From Enterococcus larvae (GTDB lineage: Bacteria; Bacillota; Bacilli; Lactobacillales; Enterococcaceae), in contig NZ_JAEDXU010000010.1 in assembly GCF_017830045.1 (NCBI RefSeq), forward strand, positions 1 through 64,000: a DNA stretch of 64,000 nt, written 5' to 3'. Below the pieces are notes generated by a model that was not told where the DNA came from, made no database searches, and worked only from the letters and a program-made list of their open reading frames with translations. Shown here piece by piece: positions 1-9,201 of the stretch. The position numbers were made by a program, and so were the translations under genes. How positions within the stretch are numbered: position 1 is the stretch's first letter; every line of letters begins with the position of its first letter.

Positions 1-98
1 GTATAATCTTTAAACATAAAAGCACGCTCCTTTTGATTGGGTTTAGGCACTTTAATCATACAAGGTTGTGTGCTTTTTATGTACCCCTAAATCAAAAA

Positions 99-141
99 AA
101 GTGGGACAATGATCAGATTTTTTTCTGACTATTGTCCCACT
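99..141 (-). terminator. Rho-independent terminator of ald
   Basis: A 10-bp stem (GTGGGACAAT pairing with ATTGTCCCAC) encloses an AT-rich loop and is followed, on the minus strand, by a run of seven T. It lies just past the ald stop codon. The GTGGGAC stem recurs in other intergenic regions of the window (near 20,970 and 28,187), so it may belong to a dispersed repeat family. Upstream, 18-25 and 70-77 form a weak inverted repeat; nothing else is seen in 1-98. Confidence 0.8.
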
Positions 142-157
142 CTCGATTTTTTTATTT

Positions 158-1273
158 TTACCCGATAAATGTCTCAACATCTGTATAAGGCAACTCCAAA
201 TCTGCGGCTACTGCCGGATTAGTCATTGCTCCATCGATGGTATTAACACCCTTTTTCAGTGCAGGGTTTTGCTTGATACTTTCTTCAAAGCCTTTATTAG
301 CCAGTTCCATCACATACGGCAATGTTGCATTCGCTAAAGCATAAGCAGATGTTTGAGGAACGGCTCCCGGCATATTGGCAACCGCATAGTGGATCACGCC
401 ATGCTTTGTATATGTCGGCTGATCATGTGTTGTTACCTTGTCGATTGTTTCAAAGATTCCGCCTTGATCAATAGCAATATCAACAATGACTGAATGCTCA
501 GGCATTGATTTTACCATTTCCTCTGTCACAAGTACCGGTGCTTTATGCCCCGGAAGGAGAACCGCACCAATCACTAGATCAGCGTTTTTCACAGAACCTT
601 GGATATTGAATTGATTAGACATCAACGTTTTCACTGAACCGCTGAACTGATCGTCCAACTCTTGTAGACGCTTTGTGCTCACATCCAAAATCGTCACGTC
701 TGCACCCATACCTAAAGCAACCTTCGCTGCATTCGTACCTGAGATACCGCCACCGATGATCGTCACATTTCCTTTACGCACACCCGGAACTCCGCCTAAT
801 AAGATCCCTTTCCCGTCAGGAACCTTCTCCAAGCATTTTGCTCCGATTTGTGTTGCCAATTTACCAGCAACCTCACTCATAGGAGACAGCAATGGCAAAG
901 CACCGTTTTCAAGCTGTACACTTTCATAAGCGATTGTTTTGATTTTGCTCTTCATCAGCTCTTCTGCCAAAGGCTTGTTTGCTGCCAAGTGAAGATATGT
1001 GAACAGAACAAGATCTTCTCTTAAAAAGTGGTATTCTTCTGCCAACGGTTCTTTGACCTTCAATACCATTTCCTGTGCCCATGCTTCTTCAGCAGTTGCG
1101 ACGATTGCTGCTCCCACTGCAATATACTCGTCATCCTTGATTGAAGCTCCTGCTCCTGCGTTTGTCTCCACAAACACTTCATGCCCTGCTTTGACTAAAT
1201 CTAAAACACCCGCAGCAGGTAATGCCACACGGTTTTCACCAATTTTTATTTCCTTCGGAATACCAATTTTCAT
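158..1273 (-). CDS. ald: Alanine dehydrogenase
   Basis: NAD-dependent L-alanine dehydrogenase, which interconverts alanine with pyruvate plus ammonia in the cytoplasm. The 371-residue product has the usual family length. It opens with [10 protein letters not shown], and the substrate-site stretch KVKEP (about residues 73-77) and the LHLAANK histidine region (about 94-100) are present. A Rossmann fold with [11 protein letters not shown] lies near residue 173. The ATG is preceded by GAAGGTAGAGCG. It has its own consensus-like promoter and terminator, so it is probably monocistronic and separate from the sugar genes upstream. Family assignment is clear; physiological role (alanine use or nitrogen balance) is inferred. 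Confidence 0.95.
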   Translation of the reverse strand: MKIGIPKEIKIGENRVALPAAGVLDLVKAGHEVFVETNAGAGASIKDDEYIAVGAAIVATAEEAWAQEMVLKVKEPLAEEYHFLREDLVLFTYLHLAANKPLAEELMKSKIKTIAYESVQLENGALPLLSPMSEVAGKLATQIGAKCLEKVPDGKGILLGGVPGVRKGNVTIIGGGISGTNAAKVALGMGADVTILDVSTKRLQELDDQFSGSVKTLMSNQFNIQGSVKNADLVIGAVLLPGHKAPVLVTEEMVKSMPEHSVIVDIAIDQGGIFETIDKVTTHDQPTYTKHGVIHYAVANMPGAVPQTSAYALANATLPYVMELANKGFEESIKQNPALKKGVNTIDGAMTNPAVAADLELPYTDVETFIG

Positions 1274-1329
1274 ACGCTCTACCTTCTTTTCTGTTCATTT
1301 TTTATACATTCTTACATAGTCATGTAAAA

Positions 1330-1358
1330 ATTATAAAGTAAGAAAAAGCGATGTGCAA
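1330..1358 (-). promoter_or_regulatory. Putative promoter of ald
   Basis: On the minus strand TTGCAC (1353-1358) and TATAAT (1330-1335) are separated by 17 bp. This sits between the lacC stop and the ald start, with about 56 bp of leader. It is the best sigma-A promoter match in this gap and suggests ald is transcribed independently of lacC. Confidence 0.7.
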
Positions 1359-1407
1359 GGCGATTTCCAATATTTGTGACCAGATGAGCAAACAATCGTT
1401 ATTATTT

Positions 1408-2343
1408 TCAATAAATTTGCTCTACTATGATTTGGTTAAAGAGCCTGTCTATATTCTGCGGATCGATATGACCAGTTTTTGCCTCCAAGGCATTCAGCAT
1501 CCCTGTCGTCATCCCCCATTTCAGTATTTCTTCATCAGAACAGCCCTCATTGATTCCAGCTGCCAAGCCAGCTAATGTCGCATCTCCTGAACCCACAGGA
1601 TTGACCACCTCTATTTTAGGAATAGTGACCCGATAAAAGTTTCGATGATGCTTGGCTACAGCACCCTCTCCACCCATTGAAACAACGATCCATTCAATAC
1701 CATCAAACAACGGATGCTGCAGCTGTTCAATCAGTGAATCCTTCTCTGTTGTATCTACCGATAACAGCTCTGCAATTTCGGTCTCATTCGGCTTGATCAA
1801 AAATGGTTTACTTTCAGAAGTCACAGCGCTCTTCAATGCATTCCCTGATGTATCCAACAGCACAGGAACCTGCTCTTCCTTTGCCAAAGCAATCAGCTGT
1901 TCATACAAGTCAGCTGACAAACCGGCAGCTAAGCTACCGGAAATCGTTACCAAAGAGCATTTTTCCAGCTGATGCTGATACCGAAGAATAAACCGCTGTT
2001 CCTCTTCTCGACTCACAACCGGTCCTTTTTCTAAAATCTCTGTCTGCTGTCCTCCGTCATGAAGGATGGCTATTGAGTTCCTTGACTCTTCCATAATTTC
2101 TGTAAAATCATGCGAGATCCCTTCCTCTGTCAATTTCTCTTTAATATAGGCACCTAGATGCCCGCCAATGACACCTGCCGCTAAAACATCCTTATCCAGC
2201 TGATATAGAACACGCGTTACATTAAGTCCCTTGCCTCCAGCAGTTTTCGATACCTGTGATACACGATTAACAGCATCTAATTTCAGATGCGGCAATGGAT
2301 AAGACATATCAACAGACGGATTCATCGTTATCGTCAAAATCAT
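1408..2343 (-). CDS. lacC: Tagatose-6-phosphate kinase (PfkB family)
   Basis: PfkB/ribokinase-family sugar kinase, expected to phosphorylate tagatose 6-phosphate to tagatose 1,6-bisphosphate. The frame is open to 2409, but the start is taken at 2343 because GGAGGAAACAGG directly precedes this ATG. The protein then begins MILTITMNPSVDMSYPL as in LacC/FruK proteins (311 residues). The first PfkB signature (GGKGLNVTRVL, about residue 39) and the catalytic signature VNPVGSGDATLAG near residue 247 (with the base Asp in GSGDA) are visible. It follows lacD on the same strand, completing the tagatose pathway. A 1-phosphofructokinase activity cannot be excluded by sequence, but the neighbours favour LacC. 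Confidence 0.9.
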   Translation of the reverse strand: MILTITMNPSVDMSYPLPHLKLDAVNRVSQVSKTAGGKGLNVTRVLYQLDKDVLAAGVIGGHLGAYIKEKLTEEGISHDFTEIMEESRNSIAILHDGGQQTEILEKGPVVSREEEQRFILRYQHQLEKCSLVTISGSLAAGLSADLYEQLIALAKEEQVPVLLDTSGNALKSAVTSESKPFLIKPNETEIAELLSVDTTEKDSLIEQLQHPLFDGIEWIVVSMGGEGAVAKHHRNFYRVTIPKIEVVNPVGSGDATLAGLAAGINEGCSDEEILKWGMTTGMLNALEAKTGHIDPQNIDRLFNQIIVEQIY

Positions 2344-2485
2344 CCTGTTTCCTCCTTCTTTGATAGAAAAAACGACTGGTAAGTAGATAAATACCAGCCG
2401 CCTAAGCACATCAGACCTTCATTTACTAAATCCAGAATAACTATTAGGGTATCCGTGGTTTCCCTCTATTACCAACTGCCCCTCT

Positions 2486-3481
2486 CTATTCCACTTCCAC
2501 CTTATCATGCCATGAAGAGGCTGTACGATTAACCACTTCATTCAAGGTTTCAATATTGGCTTTTCCTTCTGAAAGTAGCCAGTCATGAGCCGCAGATTCG
2601 CCTTTTTCCACAAAAGGCTGAACACCATTCTTCCATGTCGCTCTTCCACAAAGTACCCCATTAAAGGTAGAGCCTGCTTCCTTTGCAAATTCTAATGTCT
2701 GTTGGAACAGCTCCGCAGAAACGCCGGCACTCAGAAAGATAAACGGCAGATGCGTCGCTTCACTTTGCTCCTTAAAGTACGCCAAGCCTTCTTCTCTTGA
2801 ATATAAAGAATCTATACCTTGTTCGGCAAAGCCCTCCACATAATTCATATTGACAGGGACCTCAACTTTTAAAACATCCACGTTGTATTTGTCCTTCGAA
2901 AATTCTTTCATCATCTCGATTACTTTATGGGGCTTGATTTTAGCATATTCTTGCGATGCTGCATCAGAAATCTGCGCGTCATAAGAAACCAATTCTAGAT
3001 AGAAAGGAATATCCTCCCCGATGCACTCACTACCTAAACGCTCAATAAAAACATGCTTCAAATGATTGATTGCCGGCTCCTCATCCACATCGTAATACAG
3101 CAGGAATTTGATTGCATCTGCCCCCGCTTCTTTCAAACGAAGAACAGACCAATCTTCTAAAAGATCCGGCAGACGCCCCGGCGTAGAAGCATCATAGCCC
3201 GTTTTTTCATAAGCTAACAATAAGCCTGCTTCTTCGTCACGAGCTTGCGCCGCTGCCAGTCCATACTCAGGATCAAGCAAAATGGATGACGCAAATGGCG
3301 TCAGATCCTTTGATACCAATTCTTTAAAATCACTGATTTGTTCTCCCTTTGCTTCTGCCCCCAGTGCAGTAATCATTTTTTTCAGCGCTCCACGCTGATC
3401 GATCGCCAGTGCCTCGATCAGTCCATCCTTTGTTGACAGACGATCCATAGCCGCCTTTTTCTCTTTGCTTAATTTCAGCAT
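2486..3481 (-). CDS. lacD: Tagatose 1,6-bisphosphate aldolase (copy 1)
   Basis: Class I LacD-type aldolase that splits tagatose 1,6-bisphosphate into dihydroxyacetone phosphate and glyceraldehyde 3-phosphate. The 331-residue length is normal for the family. Visible landmarks are the N-terminal EALAIDQRGALKKM, the DAIKFLLYYD barrel strand, DVLKVEVPV with the likely Schiff-base lysine near residue 204, and the C-terminal GVLCGRATW. AAGGGG precedes the ATG. It lies 15 bp after the deacetylase gene and about 140 bp before lacC. A second, clearly related lacD lies at 11378-12361 beyond the PTS genes, so the locus carries two aldolases. Confidence 0.93.
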   Translation of the reverse strand: MLKLSKEKKAAMDRLSTKDGLIEALAIDQRGALKKMITALGAEAKGEQISDFKELVSKDLTPFASSILLDPEYGLAAAQARDEEAGLLLAYEKTGYDASTPGRLPDLLEDWSVLRLKEAGADAIKFLLYYDVDEEPAINHLKHVFIERLGSECIGEDIPFYLELVSYDAQISDAASQEYAKIKPHKVIEMMKEFSKDKYNVDVLKVEVPVNMNYVEGFAEQGIDSLYSREEGLAYFKEQSEATHLPFIFLSAGVSAELFQQTLEFAKEAGSTFNGVLCGRATWKNGVQPFVEKGESAAHDWLLSEGKANIETLNEVVNRTASSWHDKVEVE

Positions 3482-3496
3482 CTCTATATCCCCTTC

Positions 3497-4657
3497 TCAA
3501 TTCTTCTCTTCATTTTTATACATAGAATGTCCATCTAAGTAGGTTTCCAATAAGGTCATATCTGGACGGATAACCAGAAAATCAGCAGGTAAACCAGACT
3601 GAATACTGCCGCAGCGATCATCAATATTCACACTCTTTGCCGGAACAAAGGATGCCATTTTAATCGCTTCCTCTACAGTAGCAATATCCCAATCCACGAC
3701 ATTCTTCACGCCATCAAACAGCTGTAGAATACTTCCCGCCAGACTTCCATTAGAGGTAAGACGTGCAGCACCATTTTTCACATCAACCGGAAACTCTCCT
3801 AATGTATACTCTCCGTCCGGCATTCCTCCCGCACGCATGCAATCCGTGATCAACGCTGTCTTCTCAGGCGTTTTAGTGCGAATCAGGATTTCCGCTGCCG
3901 CCGGATGTACATGATGCCCGTCGCAAATCAGTTCAGCAGTAGCCTCTTTTGTGTTCATCGCAGCTCCGACCATTCCTGGTTCTCGATGATTTAATCCACT
4001 CATCCCGTTGTAGGTATGAACAAATATTGATGCACCTGCATGAACAGCCGCCTTTGCCTCAGCATAAGCAGCAGAGCTATGACCCAGTGCCACCGCTACT
4101 CCTTGCTTAGTGACAGCTTGGATGAAATCCGCCGCACCTCGCCTTTCAGGCGCTAAAGCGATTTTTCTGATCAATCCGTTCGCCAGCTTCTGCCAGTGAT
4201 TGAATACTTCAATATCCGGATCAGAAAAATAACCAGGATTTTGTGCCCCTTTATGCTCTTCTGTAAAAAATGGCCCCTCAAAGAAAATCCCTTGAATCTT
4301 AGCCCCTTCTACCTCCTTATAATGTTCACCGATCGAAGCAGTCACCTCATTCAAGGTTTCAACACCTGCTGTCAGCGTTGTGGGTAGAAAGGAGGTCACA
4401 CCACAGCTAAGCAACCCTTTGGACATCTCCTTGATCCCATCAAAATTATTATCCATCACATCATGACCAAGAAACCCGTGAATATGAGTATCTACCAGTC
4501 CCGGAGCAATCCAGCGACCACTGTAATCAACAATTTTCCCATCTGGTTTTTCTTTCACAAACGTACCAAAATGACCATCAATAATTGCCAGATACCCCTC
4601 TGTCTCTACGCCGCCTTTTAAAAAGAAACGATCTGCATAAATAAAATAGCTGCTCAT
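3497..4657 (-). CDS. nagA: N-acetylglucosamine/galactosamine-6-phosphate deacetylase
   Basis: Amidohydrolase-superfamily enzyme removing acetate from an N-acetylhexosamine 6-phosphate. At 386 residues it has the normal NagA length. It shows the metal site DTHIHGFLGHD (about residues 56-66), EGPFF (about 127), GHSSA (about 193), HTYNGMSG (about 214) and ITDCMRAGG with the catalytic Asp. Because it sits between agaS and lacD, the likely substrate is N-acetylgalactosamine 6-phosphate (an AgaA role). NagA homology alone does not settle GlcNAc versus GalNAc. GAAGGAATAGAAAAA precedes the ATG. Symbol is given by family. Confidence 0.9.
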   Translation of the reverse strand: MSSYFIYADRFFLKGGVETEGYLAIIDGHFGTFVKEKPDGKIVDYSGRWIAPGLVDTHIHGFLGHDVMDNNFDGIKEMSKGLLSCGVTSFLPTTLTAGVETLNEVTASIGEHYKEVEGAKIQGIFFEGPFFTEEHKGAQNPGYFSDPDIEVFNHWQKLANGLIRKIALAPERRGAADFIQAVTKQGVAVALGHSSAAYAEAKAAVHAGASIFVHTYNGMSGLNHREPGMVGAAMNTKEATAELICDGHHVHPAAAEILIRTKTPEKTALITDCMRAGGMPDGEYTLGEFPVDVKNGAARLTSNGSLAGSILQLFDGVKNVVDWDIATVEEAIKMASFVPAKSVNIDDRCGSIQSGLPADFLVIRPDMTLLETYLDGHSMYKNEEKN

Positions 4658-4791
4658 TTTTTCTATTCCTTCTTTCTCTAGTTAGCAAAAACTGCTGCCA
4701 TTGATTCATCAACGAAAACATACTTATTCACTCATCGATTCTTGAACCTGACTCAAAAATAGCTTGATAATTTGAAAAATGGGTACACCAA

Positions 4792-4893
4792 AAACAGTGA
4801 CAGAGATACTAGTTCTCCAACTAATATCCCGGCCCCTTAAATCTTTATACAAATATAGTAAAAGAAATACCTCATTTATCCCAGTCACTGTTT
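4792..4893 (-). repeat. Inverted repeat downstream of agaS
   Basis: A perfect 10-bp inverted repeat (AAACAGTGAC at 4792-4801, GTCACTGTTT at 4884-4893) brackets the spacer after the agaS stop codon. The loop is 82 nt, so it is not a simple terminator. The agaS frame stays open for roughly 55 codons after its TAA across this spacer, without a ribosome-binding site. No function is assigned. Confidence 0.4.
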
Positions 4894-6061
4894 AGGAAAG
4901 TTCGTGGATCGTCACACCTTGAACGACACGGTTCACTGTTCCTGTTGGCGATGGTGTATCCGGTGTATTACCGACCTTGATGGAACTGTGTAGTGCAACA
5001 GTCTGTGCAAACAAAATATCAGGTAATGCCAGATAAGCCTCCGGCAAAAGTACCTCCTGCGTTGAATAGGTAAATGCTGTTTCCGAAAAGGAACCTTCCC
5101 CAGCTTGTCCAATACCCACTACAGCTGCAGCAATTCCGTCTCCATGAACCTCATTCAAAATATCCAAATCATATTTTCTTGTATACACATCATTACTTAC
5201 GAATACAAAGACCATTGTCCGTTTGTCTACGAATGATTTCGGTCCATGTCTGAAACCAAGTGAAGAATCGAATACTGTCGCAATCTGTCCCGCTGTCAGC
5301 TCCAATACCTTCAGCTGCGCTTCCCTGGTCAAGCCGCTTAAAGAGCCTGATCCCAAATAAACGATTCGCTGGTATTCACGATCTAATACCGCTTGGATTT
5401 CAGCCTCACGCTGAATCACTTCTTGTCCCAGCTCCTGCATAGCCTGTACATATGCTGTTTTCTGTGACAGAGATTCCTGATCGAAAATCAACAAAGCAGA
5501 AAGAGTCATACATGTAAAACTGCCTGTCATCGCAAAGCCTTTATCATTTGATTTCGACGGCATCAACAATAATAAGATGTTTTCTTCGTTTTCAGCTGCC
5601 AATGCCAACTGACCATCCGCCGCACAGGTAATGGTGATATGGTAGAGCTGTTTGACGATTTTATCCGCTGCAGCAACTGCCGCCAAGCTCTCCGGAGAAT
5701 TGCCGCTGCGGGCAAAGGAAACCAGGATCGTCGTTTCCTCCGGCAGTAAATAGTCATAAGGTGCACCCACGATATCTGTTGTACCAATACTCTCAAATGA
5801 AAAGCTGTGGTTGTCGCCATTTCGCGTTAAGTAAGGAACCAAGGTATCTCCAACGTATTGAGAGGTTCCTGCTCCGGTAAAAATCACGCGAATTTTTCGG
5901 TCAGTCGTCTTTTTTATCTTTTCGAGAAAAGCGTGGATTGCTACTTCATTTTTTTTATAGATTTCCAGTGTTTCCTGCCATAATTCAGGCTGTTGTTTGA
6001 TTTCACTTGTTGTGATATCCGCACCCATTTTCTTTAAAATGTCTGCATTTTTTTCAAACAT
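4892..6061 (-). CDS. agaS: SIS-domain galactosamine-6-phosphate deaminase/isomerase AgaS
   Basis: Double SIS-domain sugar isomerase of the AgaS family, 389 residues. In the aga pathway this family converts galactosamine 6-phosphate to tagatose 6-phosphate with release of ammonia. The first SIS domain carries IFTGAGTSQYVG (about residues 59-70) and SFARSGNSPES (about 114-124). The second carries YLGSGSLSGLTREAQLK (about 233-249) and GFRHGPKSF (about 268-276). GGAGG stands about 10 nt before the ATG. It lies between the GntR regulator and the deacetylase gene, which supports an amino-sugar pathway rather than lactose use. Confidence 0.88.
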   Translation of the reverse strand: MFEKNADILKKMGADITTSEIKQQPELWQETLEIYKKNEVAIHAFLEKIKKTTDRKIRVIFTGAGTSQYVGDTLVPYLTRNGDNHSFSFESIGTTDIVGAPYDYLLPEETTILVSFARSGNSPESLAAVAAADKIVKQLYHITITCAADGQLALAAENEENILLLLMPSKSNDKGFAMTGSFTCMTLSALLIFDQESLSQKTAYVQAMQELGQEVIQREAEIQAVLDREYQRIVYLGSGSLSGLTREAQLKVLELTAGQIATVFDSSLGFRHGPKSFVDKRTMVFVFVSNDVYTRKYDLDILNEVHGDGIAAAVVGIGQAGEGSFSETAFTYSTQEVLLPEAYLALPDILFAQTVALHSSIKVGNTPDTPSPTGTVNRVVQGVTIHELS

Positions 6062-6085
6062 TCAGCATGCGCCTCCTTGTTTTAG

Positions 6086-6808
6086 TCAGCGAACATGGCG
6101 TACCTTATAGCGAAACTTATCAGCTCGAGCAACACTCAGTGTGAACTCGATCACTTCGTTCTTTATATTATATGTTGTCCGAACCAGATTAAGACTCGGT
6201 GCACTATAAGGCACATCCAACTGCTTCGCATCATTATCACTTACAATACTTGCATAAAATTCTTCTTCAGCCAGCTTGATCGTCTCACCATAATCATCAG
6301 CAAATAAATCATACAGCGGCTTTACTTCCAGATCTTCCCGTTTCATCGTCATAAACTTTTTATAAGGCAAATAAGAACGCTCCACCATCATCGGCATATC
6401 ATCGGCACTTCTTAAGCGCTTGATTTTAATGATTTTCTCTCCAAGCGAAAGATTCAAATGCTCTGCAAAAAATTTATTCGCTTCAACGATCCGAAACTCT
6501 AAAATCGTCGTCACCGGCTCTTTTCCTAAAGACCTCATTTGTTCTGTAAAGCTGTAGCCCCCAGTCAAATTCGTTACTTCTTGACTGATTGAAGAAACAA
6601 AGGTTCCTTTGCCGTGTTGACGATAAATATAGCCCATTTTTTCTAATTCCTGTAATGCCAGACGAACCGTCGTACGGCTTAATCCGTATTTCTCAGACAG
6701 CTCCCGCTCTGACGGAAGCATCGCATGCGGCTCTAAATCATTTTCAATTTGCTCTTTCAATAGATCGACCAGCTGATCATATAATGGTTGTCTTCTCTTT
6801 CTTTCCAA
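6086..6808 (-). CDS. GntR/UTRA-family repressor of the amino-sugar locus
   Basis: HutC/UTRA subgroup GntR regulator. It has an N-terminal winged helix (SERELSEKYGLSRTTVRLAL with the wing QHGKGTFV) and a C-terminal UTRA effector domain that in relatives binds sugar phosphates. The reading frame extends to a TTG at 6862, but no ribosome-binding site lies there. GGGAGGGG stands six bases before an internal TTG at 6808, giving a 241-residue protein of normal family length, so that start is chosen. A perfect GTGGT-N4-ACCAC palindrome lies in its own promoter and a near-copy lies in the PTS promoter. Autoregulation and control of both transcripts are inferred from that. Confidence 0.85.
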   Translation of the reverse strand: MERKRRQPLYDQLVDLLKEQIENDLEPHAMLPSERELSEKYGLSRTTVRLALQELEKMGYIYRQHGKGTFVSSISQEVTNLTGGYSFTEQMRSLGKEPVTTILEFRIVEANKFFAEHLNLSLGEKIIKIKRLRSADDMPMMVERSYLPYKKFMTMKREDLEVKPLYDLFADDYGETIKLAEEEFYASIVSDNDAKQLDVPYSAPSLNLVRTTYNIKNEVIEFTLSVARADKFRYKVRHVR

Positions 6809-6955
6809 AGTCTTCCCCTCCCGAATAAGCAGCTTGTCAAAAAGCCGATTTTTGCCACTCAACAGTCACACTTACATAGTGCAACGCACTGTTGGATCTA
6901 AGGCTATCTATCATTTATCTCTAAAAATCGATGACTTTCTTCCTGCTACTAACAA

Positions 6956-7004
6956 GTGGTAATTACCACATGATAAGTCTACCTATTCTTTTGATGAAAT
7001 ACAA
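6956..7004 (-). promoter_or_regulatory. Promoter and operator of the gntR-agaS-nagA-lacD-lacC unit
   Basis: On the minus strand TTGTAT (6999-7004) and TAGACT (6976-6981) are 17 bp apart. A perfect 14-bp palindrome, GTGGTAATTACCAC (6956-6969), begins six bases after the -10 box. This matches the GTGGT-ACCAC style of operators bound by HutC/UTRA GntR proteins. The same element at the same distance occurs in the promoter at 11175-11224. Confidence 0.75.
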
Positions 7005-7024
7005 TGGTTTAGACAGAGGTTGTA

Positions 7025-7305
7025 AGAAAAGCGGAATGAGCTTGGTCAGCTCCCGAACAATAAGGCGAAAATAGTGCGTGGTGGCCTTTACCACGAAACA
7101 CTTTTTGACTTATTGTTGAGAGGAACTAGCTCATGAAGCTAGACAACCAGAAAAGCGGAACGAGCTCGACCAGCTCCCGAACAATAAGGCGAAAATGGTG
7201 CGTGGTGTCCTTTACCATGAAACACTTTTTGACTTATTGTTGAGAGGAGCTAGCTCATGAAGCTAGACAACCAGAAAAGCGGAATAAGCTCGACTAGCTC
7301 CCGAA
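7025..7305. repeat. Two and a quarter tandem 124-bp hairpin repeats
   Basis: Units 7025-7148 and 7149-7272 are both exactly 124 bp and nearly identical, and 7273-7305 is the start of a third. Each unit is itself a long imperfect palindrome: CAATAAG near its start pairs with CTTATTG, around an inner CGTGGT/ACCACG-type stem. Related but more diverged units lie at 10611-10968. Together the two sets flank the PTS genes. This fills the gap between the IID stop and the gntR promoter. Confidence 0.85.
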
Positions 7306-7346
7306 GCCTGCCATTGGCTAGTTGATTCCTTCTGTTACAGCCTCTT

Positions 7347-8390
7347 CTATGGCCAGATTGACGGCCACAGGCCAAATCCGGAGCCCACCAGCCCAATGAT
7401 CAGAACAAAACCGATACATTTCAAAGGTGTCCAACCACGTTTCGCCAAGAAGAAGTACAGCATCATCGTCAATGCCAATGGAATCATTTGAGGCAATATA
7501 CCATCCAATATTTCTTGAATATTGATTGTTACATCTCTTGTTTCATTTTGATTATAGGTTACTTCAAAATCTCCGGTAGCCAGCTCTTTCACACCCAATG
7601 CTTTTTCATCAGCACCGGCATCCTGTACGTCATCTGTCAGCTTGCCATCATCATCTTTTTTGTAGATGTACTCATCAAACTTGTGAACATCCGCAGCAGG
7701 TACCACCTCTGTTACTGAATACAGCGCATTGGTTGTGCCATTTGGAATCTTGACATCCACTTTTGTTGCACCATATACACACGTCAAGGCGCCAACAACG
7801 AAAATCCCCAAAATACTCGCCGCACGAGTGAACTCTTTCGCATTTTCCGTCAGAACACCGATTGCATCTGTTCCAAGCTTGTACGACCAGTTCATCAAGA
7901 AGAAACGCAGAGCAAACTGAGCAATATTGAATACCAGTAAGAAAATGAATGGTGCCGCAATGTTTCCATCAATTGCCATATTTGATGTAATACCAGCAGT
8001 GATAGGAACCAAGGTAAACCAGAACAACGCATCTCCAATACCACCTAGAGGACCCATTGCCGCCACACGGACCGCACGAATCGTTGGAATATCAGCTTTA
8101 TTTTGTTCCAGGGAAAGAACGATCCCCATAACAAAAGTAACTAAAAACGGGTGAGTGTTGAAAAACTCTAGATTATGACTCATGGATGCAGATAAATCAT
8201 CTTTATTGTCTCCGTGAATCTTTTTCAGTCCCGGAAGAATTGAATACAACCAGCCGCCGGCCTGCATCCGCTCATAGTTGAAGGATGCCTGCAGAAACAG
8301 GGAACGCCAAACCATCTTGTTCAGAGTCTTTTTATCCAGCTGATTAGCTGGCGTAGTGTTCTGATAGTTATCAGGAATGTTATATGCCAT
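7347..8390 (-). CDS. PTS mannose/N-acetylgalactosamine-family IID component
   Basis: Membrane IID subunit of a mannose-family phosphotransferase transporter; with IIC it forms the sugar channel. The start is placed at 8390, where GGAGGTGA precedes ATG and the protein begins MAYNIPDNY (347 residues). The family core is clear: WRSLFLQASFNYERMQAGGW, FFNTHPFL, GPLGGIGDALFW and a C-terminal LPQMIPLALTMMLYFF region. Family members are usually around 270-310 residues. This one is longer because about 60-80 extra polar, acidic residues (rich in D, K and G) sit between the last two membrane regions. The start overlaps the IIC stop by 11 nt, implying translational coupling. Confidence 0.9.
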   Translation of the reverse strand: MAYNIPDNYQNTTPANQLDKKTLNKMVWRSLFLQASFNYERMQAGGWLYSILPGLKKIHGDNKDDLSASMSHNLEFFNTHPFLVTFVMGIVLSLEQNKADIPTIRAVRVAAMGPLGGIGDALFWFTLVPITAGITSNMAIDGNIAAPFIFLLVFNIAQFALRFFLMNWSYKLGTDAIGVLTENAKEFTRAASILGIFVVGALTCVYGATKVDVKIPNGTTNALYSVTEVVPAADVHKFDEYIYKKDDDGKLTDDVQDAGADEKALGVKELATGDFEVTYNQNETRDVTINIQEILDGILPQMIPLALTMMLYFFLAKRGWTPLKCIGFVLIIGLVGSGFGLWPSIWP

Positions 8391-9180
8391 CTTCGTCACC
8401 TCCAACGTTAGTAGTCGCGGACTGTTTGAATTTCGTCTGGATCTGATAGTCCCAGAAAGCTAGCGCAAAGCCGATGAATGCAAGAATGATCAATGCAGGT
8501 CCGCTCAAGCTTGGTGCTGCCATTACAATAACAGCCATAGCAAAGCCGAAGAAGTAGAAGCCCCACATGTCTCTTGATACCATCACCTTAAGCAAAATAG
8601 CAAACCCGACATAACGCATCATACCGCCGGCAGCACTCAAACCACCCATCAGCCACTCAGGAATTGCATCAACAACGGTTTGTCCAAACGCCTGACCACC
8701 AATAAAGAATAAAACAACAATAATACCAAAAATGCTTCCCAAAGCCAGCATTGCCAGATAGTTGATCTTATCGATCCCCTTGGTATTCCCTTCATGTGCA
8801 TAGTTGTCAGCCACAGTCATAACTGGAGACATCAATGAGAAAATCAACGTTACGCCATACTGTCCTAATAATGAAAATGGAATTGCTGTTGCAACTGCTA
8901 CTGTTGGTTCAAGCTTCAATGTGATCGCCAGAACCGCGGCCATGATCCCACCGATTACTGCATTTGGCGGCTGCGCGCCTCCAACCGGCATATTCCCGAT
9001 CGTCATCAGCTGATACGTACCACCAACGATCAAGCCTGTTTGCAAATCCCCTAAAATCAACCCAATGACCATACCGGTCACAATTGGCTGATACAGAGAC
9101 TCTAAAAAACTGAACTGATCGATCGCCGCAATAAAGGTTACTAAAAACACTAATAATATTTGCAGAATACTGTAATCCAT
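8380..9180 (-). CDS. PTS mannose/N-acetylgalactosamine-family IIC component
   Basis: Polytopic IIC subunit, 266 residues, all hydrophobic helices with the family signature GTYQLMTIGNMPVGGAQPPN near residue 54. It forms the translocation pore with the IID protein encoded next. GGAAAGGAGAT precedes the ATG, and the gene starts 21 bp after the IIB stop. Substrate is inferred from neighbouring agaS, deacetylase and tagatose genes to be an N-acetylated or free amino sugar, most likely GalNAc. Mannose-family IIC sequences alone do not reveal specificity. Confidence 0.9.
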   Translation of the reverse strand: MDYSILQILLVFLVTFIAAIDQFSFLESLYQPIVTGMVIGLILGDLQTGLIVGGTYQLMTIGNMPVGGAQPPNAVIGGIMAAVLAITLKLEPTVAVATAIPFSLLGQYGVTLIFSLMSPVMTVADNYAHEGNTKGIDKINYLAMLALGSIFGIIVVLFFIGGQAFGQTVVDAIPEWLMGGLSAAGGMMRYVGFAILLKVMVSRDMWGFYFFGFAMAVIVMAAPSLSGPALIILAFIGFALAFWDYQIQTKFKQSATTNVGGDEDGI

Positions 9181-9201
9181 TTTTTTATCTCCTTTCCAGC
9201 T

